Below, piece by piece: positions 51,569-60,135 of a stretch of 64,000 nucleotides of DNA (position 1 is the stretch's first letter; the number at the start of each line of letters is the position of its first letter). The stretch is from assembly GCA_963839615.1 (NCBI GenBank), contig CAWIVY010000010.1, positions 372,001 through 436,000 on the forward strand, in the 5' to 3' direction. Position numbers and translations under genes: made by a program. Origin of the DNA: DASQMT01 sp963839615. GTDB taxonomy: Bacteria > Actinomycetota > Thermoleophilia > Solirubrobacterales > Solirubrobacteraceae. Below the pieces are notes generated by a model. The model was given only the letters and a program-made list of their open reading frames with translations, ran no database searches and was not told the origin of the DNA.

Positions 51569-52727
51569 AGCGCACCACCAGCGAGCCGTCGTCCAGGGCA
51601 GCGCCGGCCGGCTTCAGCGCGGCCAGCGCCGGCGGCAGCACGACCGTCCGCTTGCGCCCGTCGACGCGCACGATCAGCTCGTCGCCGACCTTCTTGAGCG
51701 CGACGTCCCCCTTGCCCGCGAACGGCACCAGCAGGCGCACCTCGCCGTGCCCGTCGGCGAGGCTGAACTCCTGCGCCATGCCGGCGTGCAGCACGCCGGC
51801 GGGATCCGCGTCGCCGAACAGGGCCGCGCCGAGACGGTCGAGCATCGCGTCGCCCAGGACCTCGGCCTCGAAGTACGGCGCGCACAGGACCGGGACCGGC
51901 GCGAAGCCCTCGCGCACGCGCTCGAGCTCTCGCTGCTGCACGTCGCGCCAGGCGCCGAAGTAGGTGCCGTCGAGCTCGCTCGGGAAGACGCGGTTCACGA
52001 TCACGGCATCGGTCAGGTAGCCGTACAGGCTCAGGTAGGTGAAGGTGCGCATCGCCTCCGCGACGACCATCCGGTCCGGTGTCATGACCAGGCGCACCGA
52101 CACCGCCTCACGATCGCGCAGGATGTCGTGCATCGCGACGAGGTTGGCGATCAGCCCGTTGACCTCGCCCATGACGTCCTCGTCCGGCAGCCGCAGGTCG
52201 AGGAAGGCGCGCGCGAGCGGCCGCGCCGCGGCGAGCAGCTGCGTCTCGCGCCCCATCAGCTTGCCGAGCCACCAGCGCGCGGCCTCCGGGAACGAGAGCA
52301 GACGCAGCGTCTCGCCCGTCGGGGCGCAGTCGACCACGATCACGTCCCACTCGCCCTCCTCGACGTGGCGCTTGAGCCGCAGCAGGCTGAAGAGCTCGTC
52401 GCCGCCCGGCGGAACCGTCAGCTCCTCCGCCGCGATCCGCTCCACGCCGCGCTCGATGAGCACCTGGCCGAGCCAGCCCTGCACGGCCGACCAGTGATGC
52501 TCGAGCTCCTCCTGCGCGGACACCTGCTGGGCCCAGAGGCCGGGCCCGAGCTCGGTCGGCTCGCTGCCCACGGGTCGCTCGAGCACGTCGGAGAGCGAGT
52601 GCGCGGGATCGGTCGAGAGCACGACGGTTCGCAACCCGGCTGCGGCGCAGCGGCGGGCCGTGGCAGCGGCGACGGACGTCTTGCCGACGCCGCCCTTGCC
52701 CGTATAGAGGATCGTGCGCGGGGCCAT
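51561..52727 (-). CDS. ArsA/Get3-family ATPase
   Basis: A 388-residue SIMIBI ATPase. Deviant Walker A GKGGVGKTSVAAATA near residue 10, switch I STDPAHSLSDVL, switch II VDCAPTGETLRLLSFPEAARWW, and the A-loop-like NRVFPSE. The C-terminal 80 residues add a small beta domain (EVRLLVPFAGKGDVALKKVGDELIVRVDG) seen in actinobacterial ArsA-like proteins (HSP20-like). With no arsB or arsD nearby, a role in protein targeting or another ATP-driven task is more likely than arsenite export. Precedes the 124-residue gene. Confidence 0.88.
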   Translation of the reverse strand: MAPRTILYTGKGGVGKTSVAAATARRCAAAGLRTVVLSTDPAHSLSDVLERPVGSEPTELGPGLWAQQVSAQEELEHHWSAVQGWLGQVLIERGVERIAAEELTVPPGGDELFSLLRLKRHVEEGEWDVIVVDCAPTGETLRLLSFPEAARWWLGKLMGRETQLLAAARPLARAFLDLRLPDEDVMGEVNGLIANLVAMHDILRDREAVSVRLVMTPDRMVVAEAMRTFTYLSLYGYLTDAVIVNRVFPSELDGTYFGAWRDVQQRELERVREGFAPVPVLCAPYFEAEVLGDAMLDRLGAALFGDADPAGVLHAGMAQEFSLADGHGEVRLLVPFAGKGDVALKKVGDELIVRVDGRKRTVVLPPALAALKPAGAALDDGSLVVRFA

Positions 52728-52741
52728 CGACGGCCCGCAGC

Positions 52742-54127
52742 CTACTTCGATGCCCTGCTCCGGCGCTTCGGCTTGAGCACCTCGACGGTGGCCTCGGCGC
52801 TCGCCGTGTTGCCGGCGAGGTCGGTCGCGCCGAGCAGCACCGTGTAATCCCCGGCCCTGCGCGGCACCTTCCACGCGACGGTGCGCGAGCCGCGGCCGAC
52901 CACGCCGGCGGCCACCGCGAGCACCTCGCGCCCGTTCGGCGCGATCACGCGCACGGTCGCGCGCGAGATCTTCGAGAGCGAGAAGCGCAGCGTCTTCTTC
53001 CTGCCGCCGCGTACGCGCCGCGTGCGCAGCTCGATCTCGGGCGGCGTCGTGAGGTAGCTCGTGAAATGCGACTCCGCCGTGCAGTAGACGGGCTCGGACG
53101 TGCGGTCGCAGAGCGAGCTCAGGAAGTCGCGCAGCACCGTGTGGTAGTGCAGGTCGGACTCGCGCGTGATCGCGTCGCGCGAGTACAGCGACCACGCGCC
53201 GGTGTCGAAGCGCGGCAGCTCGGCGCGAGCGGCCCGGTCGCCGTCGGCGAACAGCTGCGCGGCCCGCGCGTCCCCGGTGATCTGAGCCACGTCGTAGAGC
53301 CCGACGAGCGACTGGACGAAGCCGTTGATGATCCGCAGGTCGGGCCAGAACGAGTACTGCGCGTAGTGCGCGCCCTCGGTCGTCGCGACCCGCACGCCGG
53401 TCGGCGGCGACTGCTCGAACAGCGACAGCCCCTCCTGGATGCGCGGCAGCAGCTCCGGCATCCGGTCGAGCTTCTTCGCCGAGCGCGCGATCGCCTGCAG
53501 GGCGGTCCCCTGGGCGAGGCTCGAGACCCAGGGCGGCCGGCCGCCGTCGAAGGTGAAGTAGTACTCCCACGCCAGCCCGCCGCCGCGCGGCACCCCCATC
53601 GCCAGCAGCTCGTCGAGCAGGACCGTGTTGGGGATCCGCTTGCCGCGGCTCTTCGCGTACGCGTTGAGCACGCCGAAGTTGGCCAGCGGATGGAACTGGA
53701 GGCCCTGGCCGGGCACGTACTGCCAGATCAGCTCGGAGTCCTGGAACGTGACCCGCTGGCCGGCGGCGAGCAGCGGCTGGCTCGACCACCACTGCTGGTT
53801 GCGGGCCAGCGTCAGGAACAATGGATACAGGCGCGAGGCGCGCAGCCACCCGCGCGCCGCGATCCCCTCGACCGCGGACAGCGCGCCTGCCAGCTCGGCC
53901 TTGCGCGACCCGGTCAGGCCCTTGATCGTGCTCTTGACGCCGGCATGGATCGCGCGGTCGGTGTCGTAGGTGGGCTGGTCGATCTCGCCCTGCGCGTAGA
54001 GCTTGTCCAGCACGCTCGCGATCGTCTTGCGCGGCTTGGCGGCATGGGCCACGCCGCCGCCCACGCCGAGGAAGAGCGTGCACAGCAGCGCAATCCATGC
54101 GCAATGGTTTGTTCGTCTGCGGGCCAT
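52742..54127 (-). CDS. Secreted D-glucuronyl C5-epimerase-like protein with C-terminal Ig-like domain
   Basis: A 461-residue exported protein; signal IALLCTLFLGVGGGVAHAA. Residues 130-360 match the C5-epimerase C-terminal (alpha/alpha) domain: FHPLANFGVLNAYAKSRG, WEYYFTFDGGRPPWVSSLAQG, HYAQYSFWPDLRIINGFVQSL, AWSLYSRDAITRESDLHYHTVL. In known enzymes this domain converts D-glucuronate to L-iduronate in a polymer. Residues 370-455 are a beta domain (FSLSKISRATVRVIAPNGREV, AGDYTVLLGATDLAGNTAS). A bacterial envelope or matrix glycan is the expected substrate. TAGCAT 6 nt before ATG 54127. Confidence 0.82.
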   Translation of the reverse strand: MARRRTNHCAWIALLCTLFLGVGGGVAHAAKPRKTIASVLDKLYAQGEIDQPTYDTDRAIHAGVKSTIKGLTGSRKAELAGALSAVEGIAARGWLRASRLYPLFLTLARNQQWWSSQPLLAAGQRVTFQDSELIWQYVPGQGLQFHPLANFGVLNAYAKSRGKRIPNTVLLDELLAMGVPRGGGLAWEYYFTFDGGRPPWVSSLAQGTALQAIARSAKKLDRMPELLPRIQEGLSLFEQSPPTGVRVATTEGAHYAQYSFWPDLRIINGFVQSLVGLYDVAQITGDARAAQLFADGDRAARAELPRFDTGAWSLYSRDAITRESDLHYHTVLRDFLSSLCDRTSEPVYCTAESHFTSYLTTPPEIELRTRRVRGGRKKTLRFSLSKISRATVRVIAPNGREVLAVAAGVVGRGSRTVAWKVPRRAGDYTVLLGATDLAGNTASAEATVEVLKPKRRSRASK

Positions 54128-54133
54128 TGTCCG

Positions 54134-54139
54134 ATGCTA
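54134..54139 (-). promoter_or_regulatory. Probable -10 hexamer TAGCAT of the epimerase-like gene
   Basis: TAGCAT on the minus strand ends 6 nt before ATG 54127; no Shine-Dalgarno site. Confidence 0.45.
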
Positions 54140-54219
54140 GGCTCGCCTCGCCGGCTCGCCACGTGCTGCAACCCAGCCTGCGGGCGTTCGTTTCGCCACC
54201 ACAGGAGTCTGTTTCGCTT

Positions 54220-55287
54220 ATGACACGCGCGCGACCTGCTGCTCTGCTCTCCCTGCTGCTCACGCTGGCGCTCGTCGTCGCGTCCTGCGGAGGCTCCGAC
54301 GAGGAGGCCTCCTCCGGCTCCGACGTCAACGAGCTGCTGAAGCAGACGTTCACGGGCTCCAAGAAGGTCGACTCGGGCAACCTCGAGCTGAAGATGAAGA
54401 TCGAGGCGACGGGCGGCCAGGACCAGCTCGAGGGCCCGGTCAGCATCCGGCTCGCGGGTCCGTTCCAGGCCCAGGAGGGCGGCAAGCTGCCGAAGTTCAA
54501 GCTCGAGGCGGCCTTCGAGGGCGCGGGGCAGAGCATCACGGCGGGCGCCACCTCGACCGGCGAGAAGGGGTTCCTCTCCTTCCAGGGCTCGAACTACGTC
54601 GTCGACGACCAGGTCTTCCAGCAGTTCAAGGCAGGGTTCGAGGAGGCCCAGAAGCAGGGCGGCGGCGAGAACCAGAGCTTCGCGTCACTCGGGATGGACC
54701 CGCGCGAGTGGCTCACCAACCCGAAGAACGAGGGCGACGCCAAGGTCGGCGACGACGACACGATCAAGATCACCGGCGGCATCGACGTCGCCCGGCTGCT
54801 CGACGACGTCAACAACGCGCTCAGCAAGGCTTCCTCGCTCGGCCTCGGCGGCTCCGGCCAGGTGCCGGAGAAGCTCACCGAAGAGCAGAAGCGCCAGGTG
54901 ACGGAGGCCGTCAAGGACCCGCGCGTCGAGATCTACACCGGCAAGGAAGACAAGATCATGCGCCGGATGGTCGTCAACCTCGACGTGGACGACAAGAGCA
55001 GCAAGACCACCGGCTCCGTCCTCTTCGACGTCTCGATCACGGACCTCAATGAGGACCAGAAGATCGCCGAGCCGAGCGACGCCAAGCCGTTCGGCGAGCT
55101 GCTCGGGCAGCTCGGCGGGCTCGGGATCGGCGGCGGCGCGCCGAGCAGCGGCAGCGGCAGCTCGGAGGACGCGCCCGCCGCGGGCGCCGGCTCGGCCGAG
55201 GACCTGGAGAAGTTCTCGCAGTGCGTCACCGAGGCCGGTGACGACGCCGCGAAGGCCCAGAAGTGCGCTGAGCTGCTGAACGGGTAA
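54220..55287 (+). CDS. Lipoprotein, LppX/LprG-like
   Basis: A 355-residue lipoprotein. Signal RPAALLSLLLTLALVVASCGG with lipobox VASC. The mature start GSDEEASSGSDVNELLKQTFTGSKKVDSGNLELKMKIEA and the SIRLAGPFQAQEGGKLPKFKLEA segment suggest the LppX/LprG half-barrel that carries lipids in mycobacteria. The C-terminal 70 residues are glycine/serine/alanine-rich and end with two cysteines (FSQCVTEAGDDAAKAQKCAELL). AGGAG lies 13 nt before ATG 54220. It ends 12 bp before the Ca2+/H+ antiporter gene. Confidence 0.75.
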   Translation: MTRARPAALLSLLLTLALVVASCGGSDEEASSGSDVNELLKQTFTGSKKVDSGNLELKMKIEATGGQDQLEGPVSIRLAGPFQAQEGGKLPKFKLEAAFEGAGQSITAGATSTGEKGFLSFQGSNYVVDDQVFQQFKAGFEEAQKQGGGENQSFASLGMDPREWLTNPKNEGDAKVGDDDTIKITGGIDVARLLDDVNNALSKASSLGLGGSGQVPEKLTEEQKRQVTEAVKDPRVEIYTGKEDKIMRRMVVNLDVDDKSSKTTGSVLFDVSITDLNEDQKIAEPSDAKPFGELLGQLGGLGIGGGAPSSGSGSSEDAPAAGAGSAEDLEKFSQCVTEAGDDAAKAQKCAELLNG

Positions 55288-55299
55288 GACGGGAAAACT

Positions 55300-56442
55300 G
55301 TGAGCGCCGGAGCGCCAGAGCAGCGCGGGTTCGACCTGCGGCGGTTCCTGTTCAGCGGATCCGGCTGGCCGTACCTGCTGGTCCCGTTCATCCCGATCGC
55401 GATCGTGCTCGAGTTCTCGCACGCGAGCGCGAGCGCGATCTTCATCACGTCGGCACTCGGCGTGATCCCGACCGCGGCGCTGATGGGCCGGGCGACCGAG
55501 GAGCTCGCCACGCGCGCGGGACCCGGCATCGGCGGCTTCCTGAACGTCACGTTCGGCAACGCGCCGGAGCTGATCATCGCGTTCTTCGCGCTCAACGAGG
55601 GGCTCCAGGAGGTCGTCAAGGCGTCGCTGATCGGCTCGATCCTGGGCAACATCCTGCTCGTGATGGGCGCGGCGATGCTCATCGGCGGCCTCCCGCGCGA
55701 GCGCCAGTTCTTCAACGCGACGGCCGCGAACGTGACGTCGATGATGCTGCTGCTGGCGGTGGTCGCGCTGATCATGCCGGCCGTCTTCGAGCTCGTCGAG
55801 GGCAAGGGCCTGCCGCGGCCGGAGGCCGAGGCGGTCAACTACGGCTCCGACGTCGAGAAGCTGTCGGTCGGAGTCGCGCTGGTCCTGCTCGCCACCTACG
55901 TCGCGGGGCTGCTCTTCTCGCTCAGGACGCACAAGGACCTCTTCAACCCCGAGCACGGGCCGGAGGACCACGTCGGCGAGCCGTGGACGGTGCGCAAGAG
56001 CGTGATCATGCTGGCCGTCGCCGGCGTTGCCGTCGGCCTCATGTCGGAGATCCTGGTCGGCTCGATCAGCGAGGCGTCGGAGTCGATCGGCCTGTCGCCC
56101 TTCTTCGTCGGCGTGATCGTGGTCGCGATCGTCGGCAACGCGGCCGAGCACTGGGTCGCGATCTACTTCGCGGCGCGCGACAAGATGGACCTGGCGGTCA
56201 ACATCGCGATCGGGTCCGCCGCGCAGATCGCGCTCTTCGCTGCGCCGGTGTTGGTCCTCCTGTCGCTCTTCGTGGGCGAGTTCCCGATGGCGCTGGTCTT
56301 CAACGGCTTCGAGCTCGGAGCGGTCGTGCTCGCGGTGCTGATCGCCCAACAGGTCACGCATGAAGGCGAGTCGACGTGGTTCGAGGGCCTGCAGCTGCTC
56401 GCGGTCTACGCGGTGCTGGGCCTCACCTTCTTCTTCGTCTGA
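55300..56442 (+). CDS. cax: Ca2+/H+ antiporter, CaCA family (ChaA/Cax type)
   Basis: A 380-residue exchanger with two homologous halves and about 11 helices. The two alpha-repeat acidic motifs are GGFLNVTFGNAPELIIAFFAL and VIVVAIVGNAAEHWVAIYFA, with the glutamates that bind Ca2+. It expels calcium in exchange for protons. GTG 55300 is the only start near the N-terminal helix; the stop TGA overlaps the ATG of TerC, so both are in one transcript. Confidence 0.92.
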   Translation: MSAGAPEQRGFDLRRFLFSGSGWPYLLVPFIPIAIVLEFSHASASAIFITSALGVIPTAALMGRATEELATRAGPGIGGFLNVTFGNAPELIIAFFALNEGLQEVVKASLIGSILGNILLVMGAAMLIGGLPRERQFFNATAANVTSMMLLLAVVALIMPAVFELVEGKGLPRPEAEAVNYGSDVEKLSVGVALVLLATYVAGLLFSLRTHKDLFNPEHGPEDHVGEPWTVRKSVIMLAVAGVAVGLMSEILVGSISEASESIGLSPFFVGVIVVAIVGNAAEHWVAIYFAARDKMDLAVNIAIGSAAQIALFAAPVLVLLSLFVGEFPMALVFNGFELGAVVLAVLIAQQVTHEGESTWFEGLQLLAVYAVLGLTFFFV

Positions 56443-57419
56443 TGGCGCCGCCATTCGCGTCCCTGACGGGGCCGCTGCCGTGGCTGATCCTGGCCGGGGC
56501 GACGATCGTGTTCCTCTGGATCGACCTGCGCTTCTTCGCGCGCGGACGCGAGCCGCGCTTCCAGGAGGGGGCGTGGTGGAGCGTCGGCTGGCTCGTCGTC
56601 GCGCTGCTGGCCGCGGTCGTCCTGCTCGTGCTCTCCGGCACCGACGACGCGGTCACGTACACGACCGTGTACTTCATCGAGCGCTCGCTCTCGCTCGACA
56701 ACCTGTTCGTCTTCATCCTGCTGTTCACGTACTTCACCGTGCCCGAGGAGCACCGGGCGCGGCTGCTGTTCTGGGGCATCGTCGCGGCGCTGGTCCTGCG
56801 CGGCCTCGCGATCCTCGCCGGCATCGCGCTGATCGAGCAGCTGCACGTGGTGATCTACCTGCTCGGCGCGCTGCTGCTGCTGCTCGCGTACCGGGTGCTC
56901 AAGGGGATCTCCGAGGACGTCGATCCCGACAAGAACCTGGCGGTGCGCGCGGTCCGGCGCTTCTTCCCCGTCACGGGCGAGTACCACGGAGGGCGCTGGT
57001 TCGCGAAGGTCGACGGGCGCCTCCACGCGACCCCGCTGGTGCTCTGCGTCGCGGCGATCGTCGCCGCGGACATCGCGTTCGCGGTCGACTCGCTCCCGGC
57101 GGCGTTCGCGATCACGCGCGACTCCCTGCTGATCTGGATGGGCAACGTCTTCGCGCTGCTCGGCATGCGCGCCCTGTTCGTGGTCGTCGAGGGGTTGATC
57201 CGGCGCTTCCGCTACCTGCACGAGACGCTCGCGGTGGTGCTCGCCGTCGTGGCGGTCAAGCTGCTGATCGAGGACCTCTACGAGGTCGGCCCCGTGGAGT
57301 CGCTGCTGGCCGTCGCGCTCTGCTTCGCGGTCGGCATCGGCGCTTCGCTGATCGCCGACGCGCGCGACCCGCAGGCCGAGGCCAAGCAGGCCGAGCGCGA
57401 CCCGGCCGAGGGGGACTAG
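56442..57419 (+). CDS. TerC-family membrane protein
   Basis: A 325-residue protein with about nine helices. Family landmarks: YFIERSLSLDNLFVFILLFTYF, LFWGIVAALVLRGLAILAG, CVAAIVAADIAFAVDSLPAAFAI and FALLGMRALFVVVEGLI; the aspartates in SLDN and AVDSLP are invariant. TerC proteins take part in metal export or metalation of exported proteins (Mn2+) and in tellurite resistance. Coupling to the Ca2+/H+ antiporter fits divalent cation handling. The last codons and stop form a CTAG shared with the convergent gene. Confidence 0.93.
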   Translation: MAPPFASLTGPLPWLILAGATIVFLWIDLRFFARGREPRFQEGAWWSVGWLVVALLAAVVLLVLSGTDDAVTYTTVYFIERSLSLDNLFVFILLFTYFTVPEEHRARLLFWGIVAALVLRGLAILAGIALIEQLHVVIYLLGALLLLLAYRVLKGISEDVDPDKNLAVRAVRRFFPVTGEYHGGRWFAKVDGRLHATPLVLCVAAIVAADIAFAVDSLPAAFAITRDSLLIWMGNVFALLGMRALFVVVEGLIRRFRYLHETLAVVLAVVAVKLLIEDLYEVGPVESLLAVALCFAVGIGASLIADARDPQAEAKQAERDPAEGD

Positions 57420-57730
57420 TAGCGGTCCTCGGGATCGGGGTCCGGCTCCAGCTCGTCCTCCTCCTCGACGATCTCGTCGTCCTCCTCCTCGGGCTGGACC
57501 GCGCGGACCGCGCTGACCTCCAGGCGCTCGAGCAGCTCGTCGCGGGCCGCGTCGTCGAGCGGCACCTCGTCGCCGACGAGGATCCACTCGCCGTCGTCGA
57601 TGTCGTCGGCCAGCTGGGCGCCGGGGTGCGCGGAGTCGTCGACCACGATCAGGATCTCGGTCTCGGGGTTGAAGTAGGTCCCGGGACGGGCGGAAAGCTC
57701 GTCGAGGTCGAAGCGGCGGAGGCGGGCCAT
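57416..57730 (-). CDS. Small acidic protein of unknown function
   Basis: A 104-residue protein from ATG 57730: ARLRRFDLDELSARPGTYFNPETEILIVVDDS and GEWILVGDEVPLDDAARDEL, then a very acidic tail (EEEDDEIVEEEDELEPDPDPED). No family recognised. TAGATT ends 10 nt before the ATG and overlaps the stop of the upstream gene on the same strand. Confidence 0.65.
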   Translation of the reverse strand: MARLRRFDLDELSARPGTYFNPETEILIVVDDSAHPGAQLADDIDDGEWILVGDEVPLDDAARDELLERLEVSAVRAVQPEEEDDEIVEEEDELEPDPDPEDRY

Positions 57731-57740
57731 GGGCCGCAAC

Positions 57741-57746
57741 AATCTA
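57741..57746 (-). promoter_or_regulatory. Probable -10 hexamer TAGATT
   Basis: TAGATT on the minus strand includes the stop codon of the gene at 57744 and ends 10 nt before ATG 57730. Confidence 0.35.
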
Positions 57747-58175
57747 CAACTCGCGCAGGCGCTTCGAGACCTCGGCCTCGACGTCCAGCGGCTGCTCGCC
57801 GCGCGCGACGCGGCGCGCGTTGCGCGCCTGTACGAGCTGGCGGACCTCGTCGGCCAGCTCGGGGTCGGCGGCCGGCGCCGCCGTCAGCGCGCGCAGCTCG
57901 GCCTCGACGTCGATCGGCGGCTCGCCCCGTTGCGCCCGGCGCGAGTTGCGCGCCTGGAGCAGCTGGCGGATGTCGTCGTCGCGCTCGGCCGCGGGCACGG
58001 GGCGAGCGGGCGGCCGGGCGGCGCGCTGCTCCTCGTCGCCGATCGAGAGCCCGCCGCGGCCGATCCGGTCATACGAGCCGGAGCTGGTCGCCAGCGCGAT
58101 CACCGCGCCGATCAGCGCGAGCACCGATACGCCGATCACGACGACGAGGAAGGCATCGTCCACATCGCAGATCAT
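57744..58175 (-). CDS. Membrane-anchored protein with a duplicated 27-residue motif
   Basis: A 143-residue protein with one N-terminal helix (AFLVVVIGVSVLALIGAVIALA) and a cytoplasmic region holding two copies of a motif, D-x-IRQLLQARNSRRAQRGEPPIDVE near residue 68 and DEVRQLVQARNARRVARGEQPLDVE near residue 108. The spacing of 40 residues and identical Q-A-R-N-x-R-R core indicate an internal duplication. Similar motifs occur in actinobacterial small proteins of unknown function. It is divergent from the acyl-CoA dehydrogenase. Confidence 0.7.
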   Translation of the reverse strand: MICDVDDAFLVVVIGVSVLALIGAVIALATSSGSYDRIGRGGLSIGDEEQRAARPPARPVPAAERDDDIRQLLQARNSRRAQRGEPPIDVEAELRALTAAPAADPELADEVRQLVQARNARRVARGEQPLDVEAEVSKRLREL

Positions 58176-58202
58176 CGCTGATTCCGGGAAGCCCGGCGTG
58201 TG

Positions 58203-58254
58203 TTGACACCGCGTCGGGTACCCTTTGCTCAGCAGTCATTGACTGACCAGTCAA
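58203..58254 (+). promoter_or_regulatory. Promoter and TetR-type palindrome upstream of the acyl-CoA dehydrogenase
   Basis: TTGACA at 58203-58208 is a good -35 element. A palindrome TTGACTGACCAGTCAA at 58239-58254 (arms TTGACT and AGTCAA, 4-nt centre) lies 18 bp upstream of the start. Its GACTGACCAGTC core has the look of operators of TetR-family repressors of fatty-acid degradation. AGGAG at 58258-58262 is the ribosome-binding site. Confidence 0.6.
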
Positions 58255-58272
58255 TCTAGGAGCAGAATCACG

Positions 58273-59445
58273 GTGGTCGACTTCACGCTTACCGACGAGC
58301 AGAAGGCGCTGCGCGAGATGGCGCACGACTTCGCGGTCAAGGAGATCCGGCCTGTCGCGTGGGAGTACGACCGCGACGGCGACTGGCCCGAGGACGTCCT
58401 GCGCAAGGCGTGGGAAGTCGGCCTGATGAACTCCCACGTGGGCGAGGAGCACGGCGGGCCGGGGGCCTCCTACCTCGACGGTTGCATCATCGAGGAGGAG
58501 CTCTCCTGGGGCTGCTCGGGGATCACGACGTCGATCAGCGCCAACGGCCTGGCCTCGGCGCCGCTCGCCCTCGGCGGGTCCGAGGAGCTCAAGAAGCGCT
58601 ACCTCGGCATGCTCACCGAGGACTTCAAGCTCGCCTCCTTCTGCCTCACCGAGCCCGACGCCGGCTCCGACGTCTCGGGAATGCGCACGACGGCCGTGCG
58701 CAAGGGCGACAAGTACGTCATCAACGGCTCGAAGTGCTTCATCACCAACGGCGGCTACGCCGACTGGTTCACGGTCTACGCGAAGACCGACAAGGAGGCC
58801 GGGCACCGCGGCATCTCCTGCTTCCTCGTCCCCCGTGACGACACCGTCACGGTGGACAAGAAGGAGGACAAGATGGGCCAGCGGGCGTCGAACACCGCGA
58901 CGATCACCTTCAACGAGACCGAGATCCCCGCGGACCACCTGATCGGGGAGGAGAACCGGGGCTTCAAGCTCGCGATGATGACGCTGGACCGCACCCGCCC
59001 CGGCGTCGCCGCGATGGCGACCGGCATCGCGCGTGCCGCGTTCGAGTTCGCGACGAACTACTCGAAGGAGCGCGTCCAGTTCGGCGTGCCGATCGCGATG
59101 CACCAGGGCATCCAGTTCATGATCGCCGACATGGCGACGAAGGTGCACCTGTCGCGGCTCGCTACCTGGAACTCCGCGGTGCTGCTCGACCAGGGCGCCC
59201 GCAACACGATCGAGTCCTCGCACGCCAAGCGCTTCGCCGCCGACACCGCGATGGAGGTCACCACCGACGCCGTCCAGGTCTACGGCGGCTACGGCTTCAT
59301 CAAGGACTATCCCGTCGAGAAGCTGATGCGCGACGCGAAGATCATGCAGCTCTACGAGGGCACGTCGCAGATCCAGCGGCTCGTGATCGCGCGCGAGACG
59401 CTGCTGCCGCGCCGCCTCGACGAGCCCGCCCCGGCGGCGGCCTAG
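58273..59445 (+). CDS. Acyl-CoA dehydrogenase
   Basis: A 390-residue FAD enzyme that introduces the trans-2 double bond in acyl-CoA. Blocks: FTLTDEQKALREMAHDFAVKEIRPVAWEYD, ASFCLTEPDAGSDVSGMRTTA, KCFITNGGYADWFTVYAK, VQVYGGYGFIKDYPVEKLMRDAKIMQLYEGTSQIQRLVIAR. The catalytic glutamate is in YEGTSQIQ. The long-/medium-chain ACADM-like layout is standard in length. GTG 58273, RBS AGGAG, palindrome upstream. Likely belongs to a fatty-acid degradation set with the hydroxyacyl-CoA dehydrogenase at 62887, though they are apart. Confidence 0.94.
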   Translation: MVDFTLTDEQKALREMAHDFAVKEIRPVAWEYDRDGDWPEDVLRKAWEVGLMNSHVGEEHGGPGASYLDGCIIEEELSWGCSGITTSISANGLASAPLALGGSEELKKRYLGMLTEDFKLASFCLTEPDAGSDVSGMRTTAVRKGDKYVINGSKCFITNGGYADWFTVYAKTDKEAGHRGISCFLVPRDDTVTVDKKEDKMGQRASNTATITFNETEIPADHLIGEENRGFKLAMMTLDRTRPGVAAMATGIARAAFEFATNYSKERVQFGVPIAMHQGIQFMIADMATKVHLSRLATWNSAVLLDQGARNTIESSHAKRFAADTAMEVTTDAVQVYGGYGFIKDYPVEKLMRDAKIMQLYEGTSQIQRLVIARETLLPRRLDEPAPAAA

Positions 59446-59492
59446 CGCGGCGGCGTTCAAGCGCCGCGCCTTCCGGCCGATCGCTAGGGAAT

Positions 59493-60131
59493 ATGATCGG
59501 TGAAGGAGTCGAGCGGGAGCAGGAGGAGCGCGACGAGCGCAAGCGCGAGGACTGGGAGCAGGCGGCCGCCACCGGCAATGCGTACGCCCTGCTGGCGAGT
59601 CTCGCGGCGAGCGAGGGGTACAGCGAAGCGCGCTCGGGCGCCGTCGTGGCGCTCGCGATGGCGGTCGGCCGGCGGCTGGGCCTGGGCACGATCCAGCTCG
59701 TGAACCTGCACTGGGTCGCGTTGCTGCACGATGTCGGCAAGCTCGGCATCTCGTCCGCGATCCTCGGCAAGCCGGGCGAGCTGACCGAGGAGGAATGGGT
59801 CGAGTTGCGCCGTCACGCCGACATCGGCGAGCGCATCATCGCCTCGACGCCCGACCTCGCGCATCTCGCGCCGAGCATCCGCGCCGAGCACGAGCGCTGG
59901 GACGGCACGGGCTATCCCGACGGTCTCAGCGGGAGCCAGATCCCGCTGATCAGCCGGATCGTGTTCGTCAGCGACGCCTACAACGCGATGACCTCGAAGC
60001 GCCCGTTCCGGCTCCCGCTCGCACCGGAGGCGGCGCGCGCGGAGCTCGAGAGCAACGCCGGCACCCAGTTCTGCCCCACCGTCGCGGCCGCCGCGCTAGC
60101 CGTGCTCCTCGAGCAGCCCGCAGCGGCCTAG
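59493..60131 (+). CDS. HD-GYP domain protein, partly degenerate
   Basis: A 212-residue stand-alone HD-GYP domain without receiver or sensor. HD pair H79-D80 (ALLHDVGKLGI), H108 (RRHADIGERI), E132-H133-E134 and GYP at 140-142 (AEHERWDGTGYPDGL), and SDAYNAMTSKRPFR near the end. The first histidine of the family (H in xHSxxVA) is arginine (ARSGAVV) and the usual HHE is EHE, so two metal ligands are lost. Cyclic-di-GMP phosphodiesterase activity is doubtful; it may be a binding or regulatory protein. Confidence 0.82.
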   Translation: MIGEGVEREQEERDERKREDWEQAAATGNAYALLASLAASEGYSEARSGAVVALAMAVGRRLGLGTIQLVNLHWVALLHDVGKLGISSAILGKPGELTEEEWVELRRHADIGERIIASTPDLAHLAPSIRAEHERWDGTGYPDGLSGSQIPLISRIVFVSDAYNAMTSKRPFRLPLAPEAARAELESNAGTQFCPTVAAAALAVLLEQPAAA

Positions 60132-60135
60132 CCGC

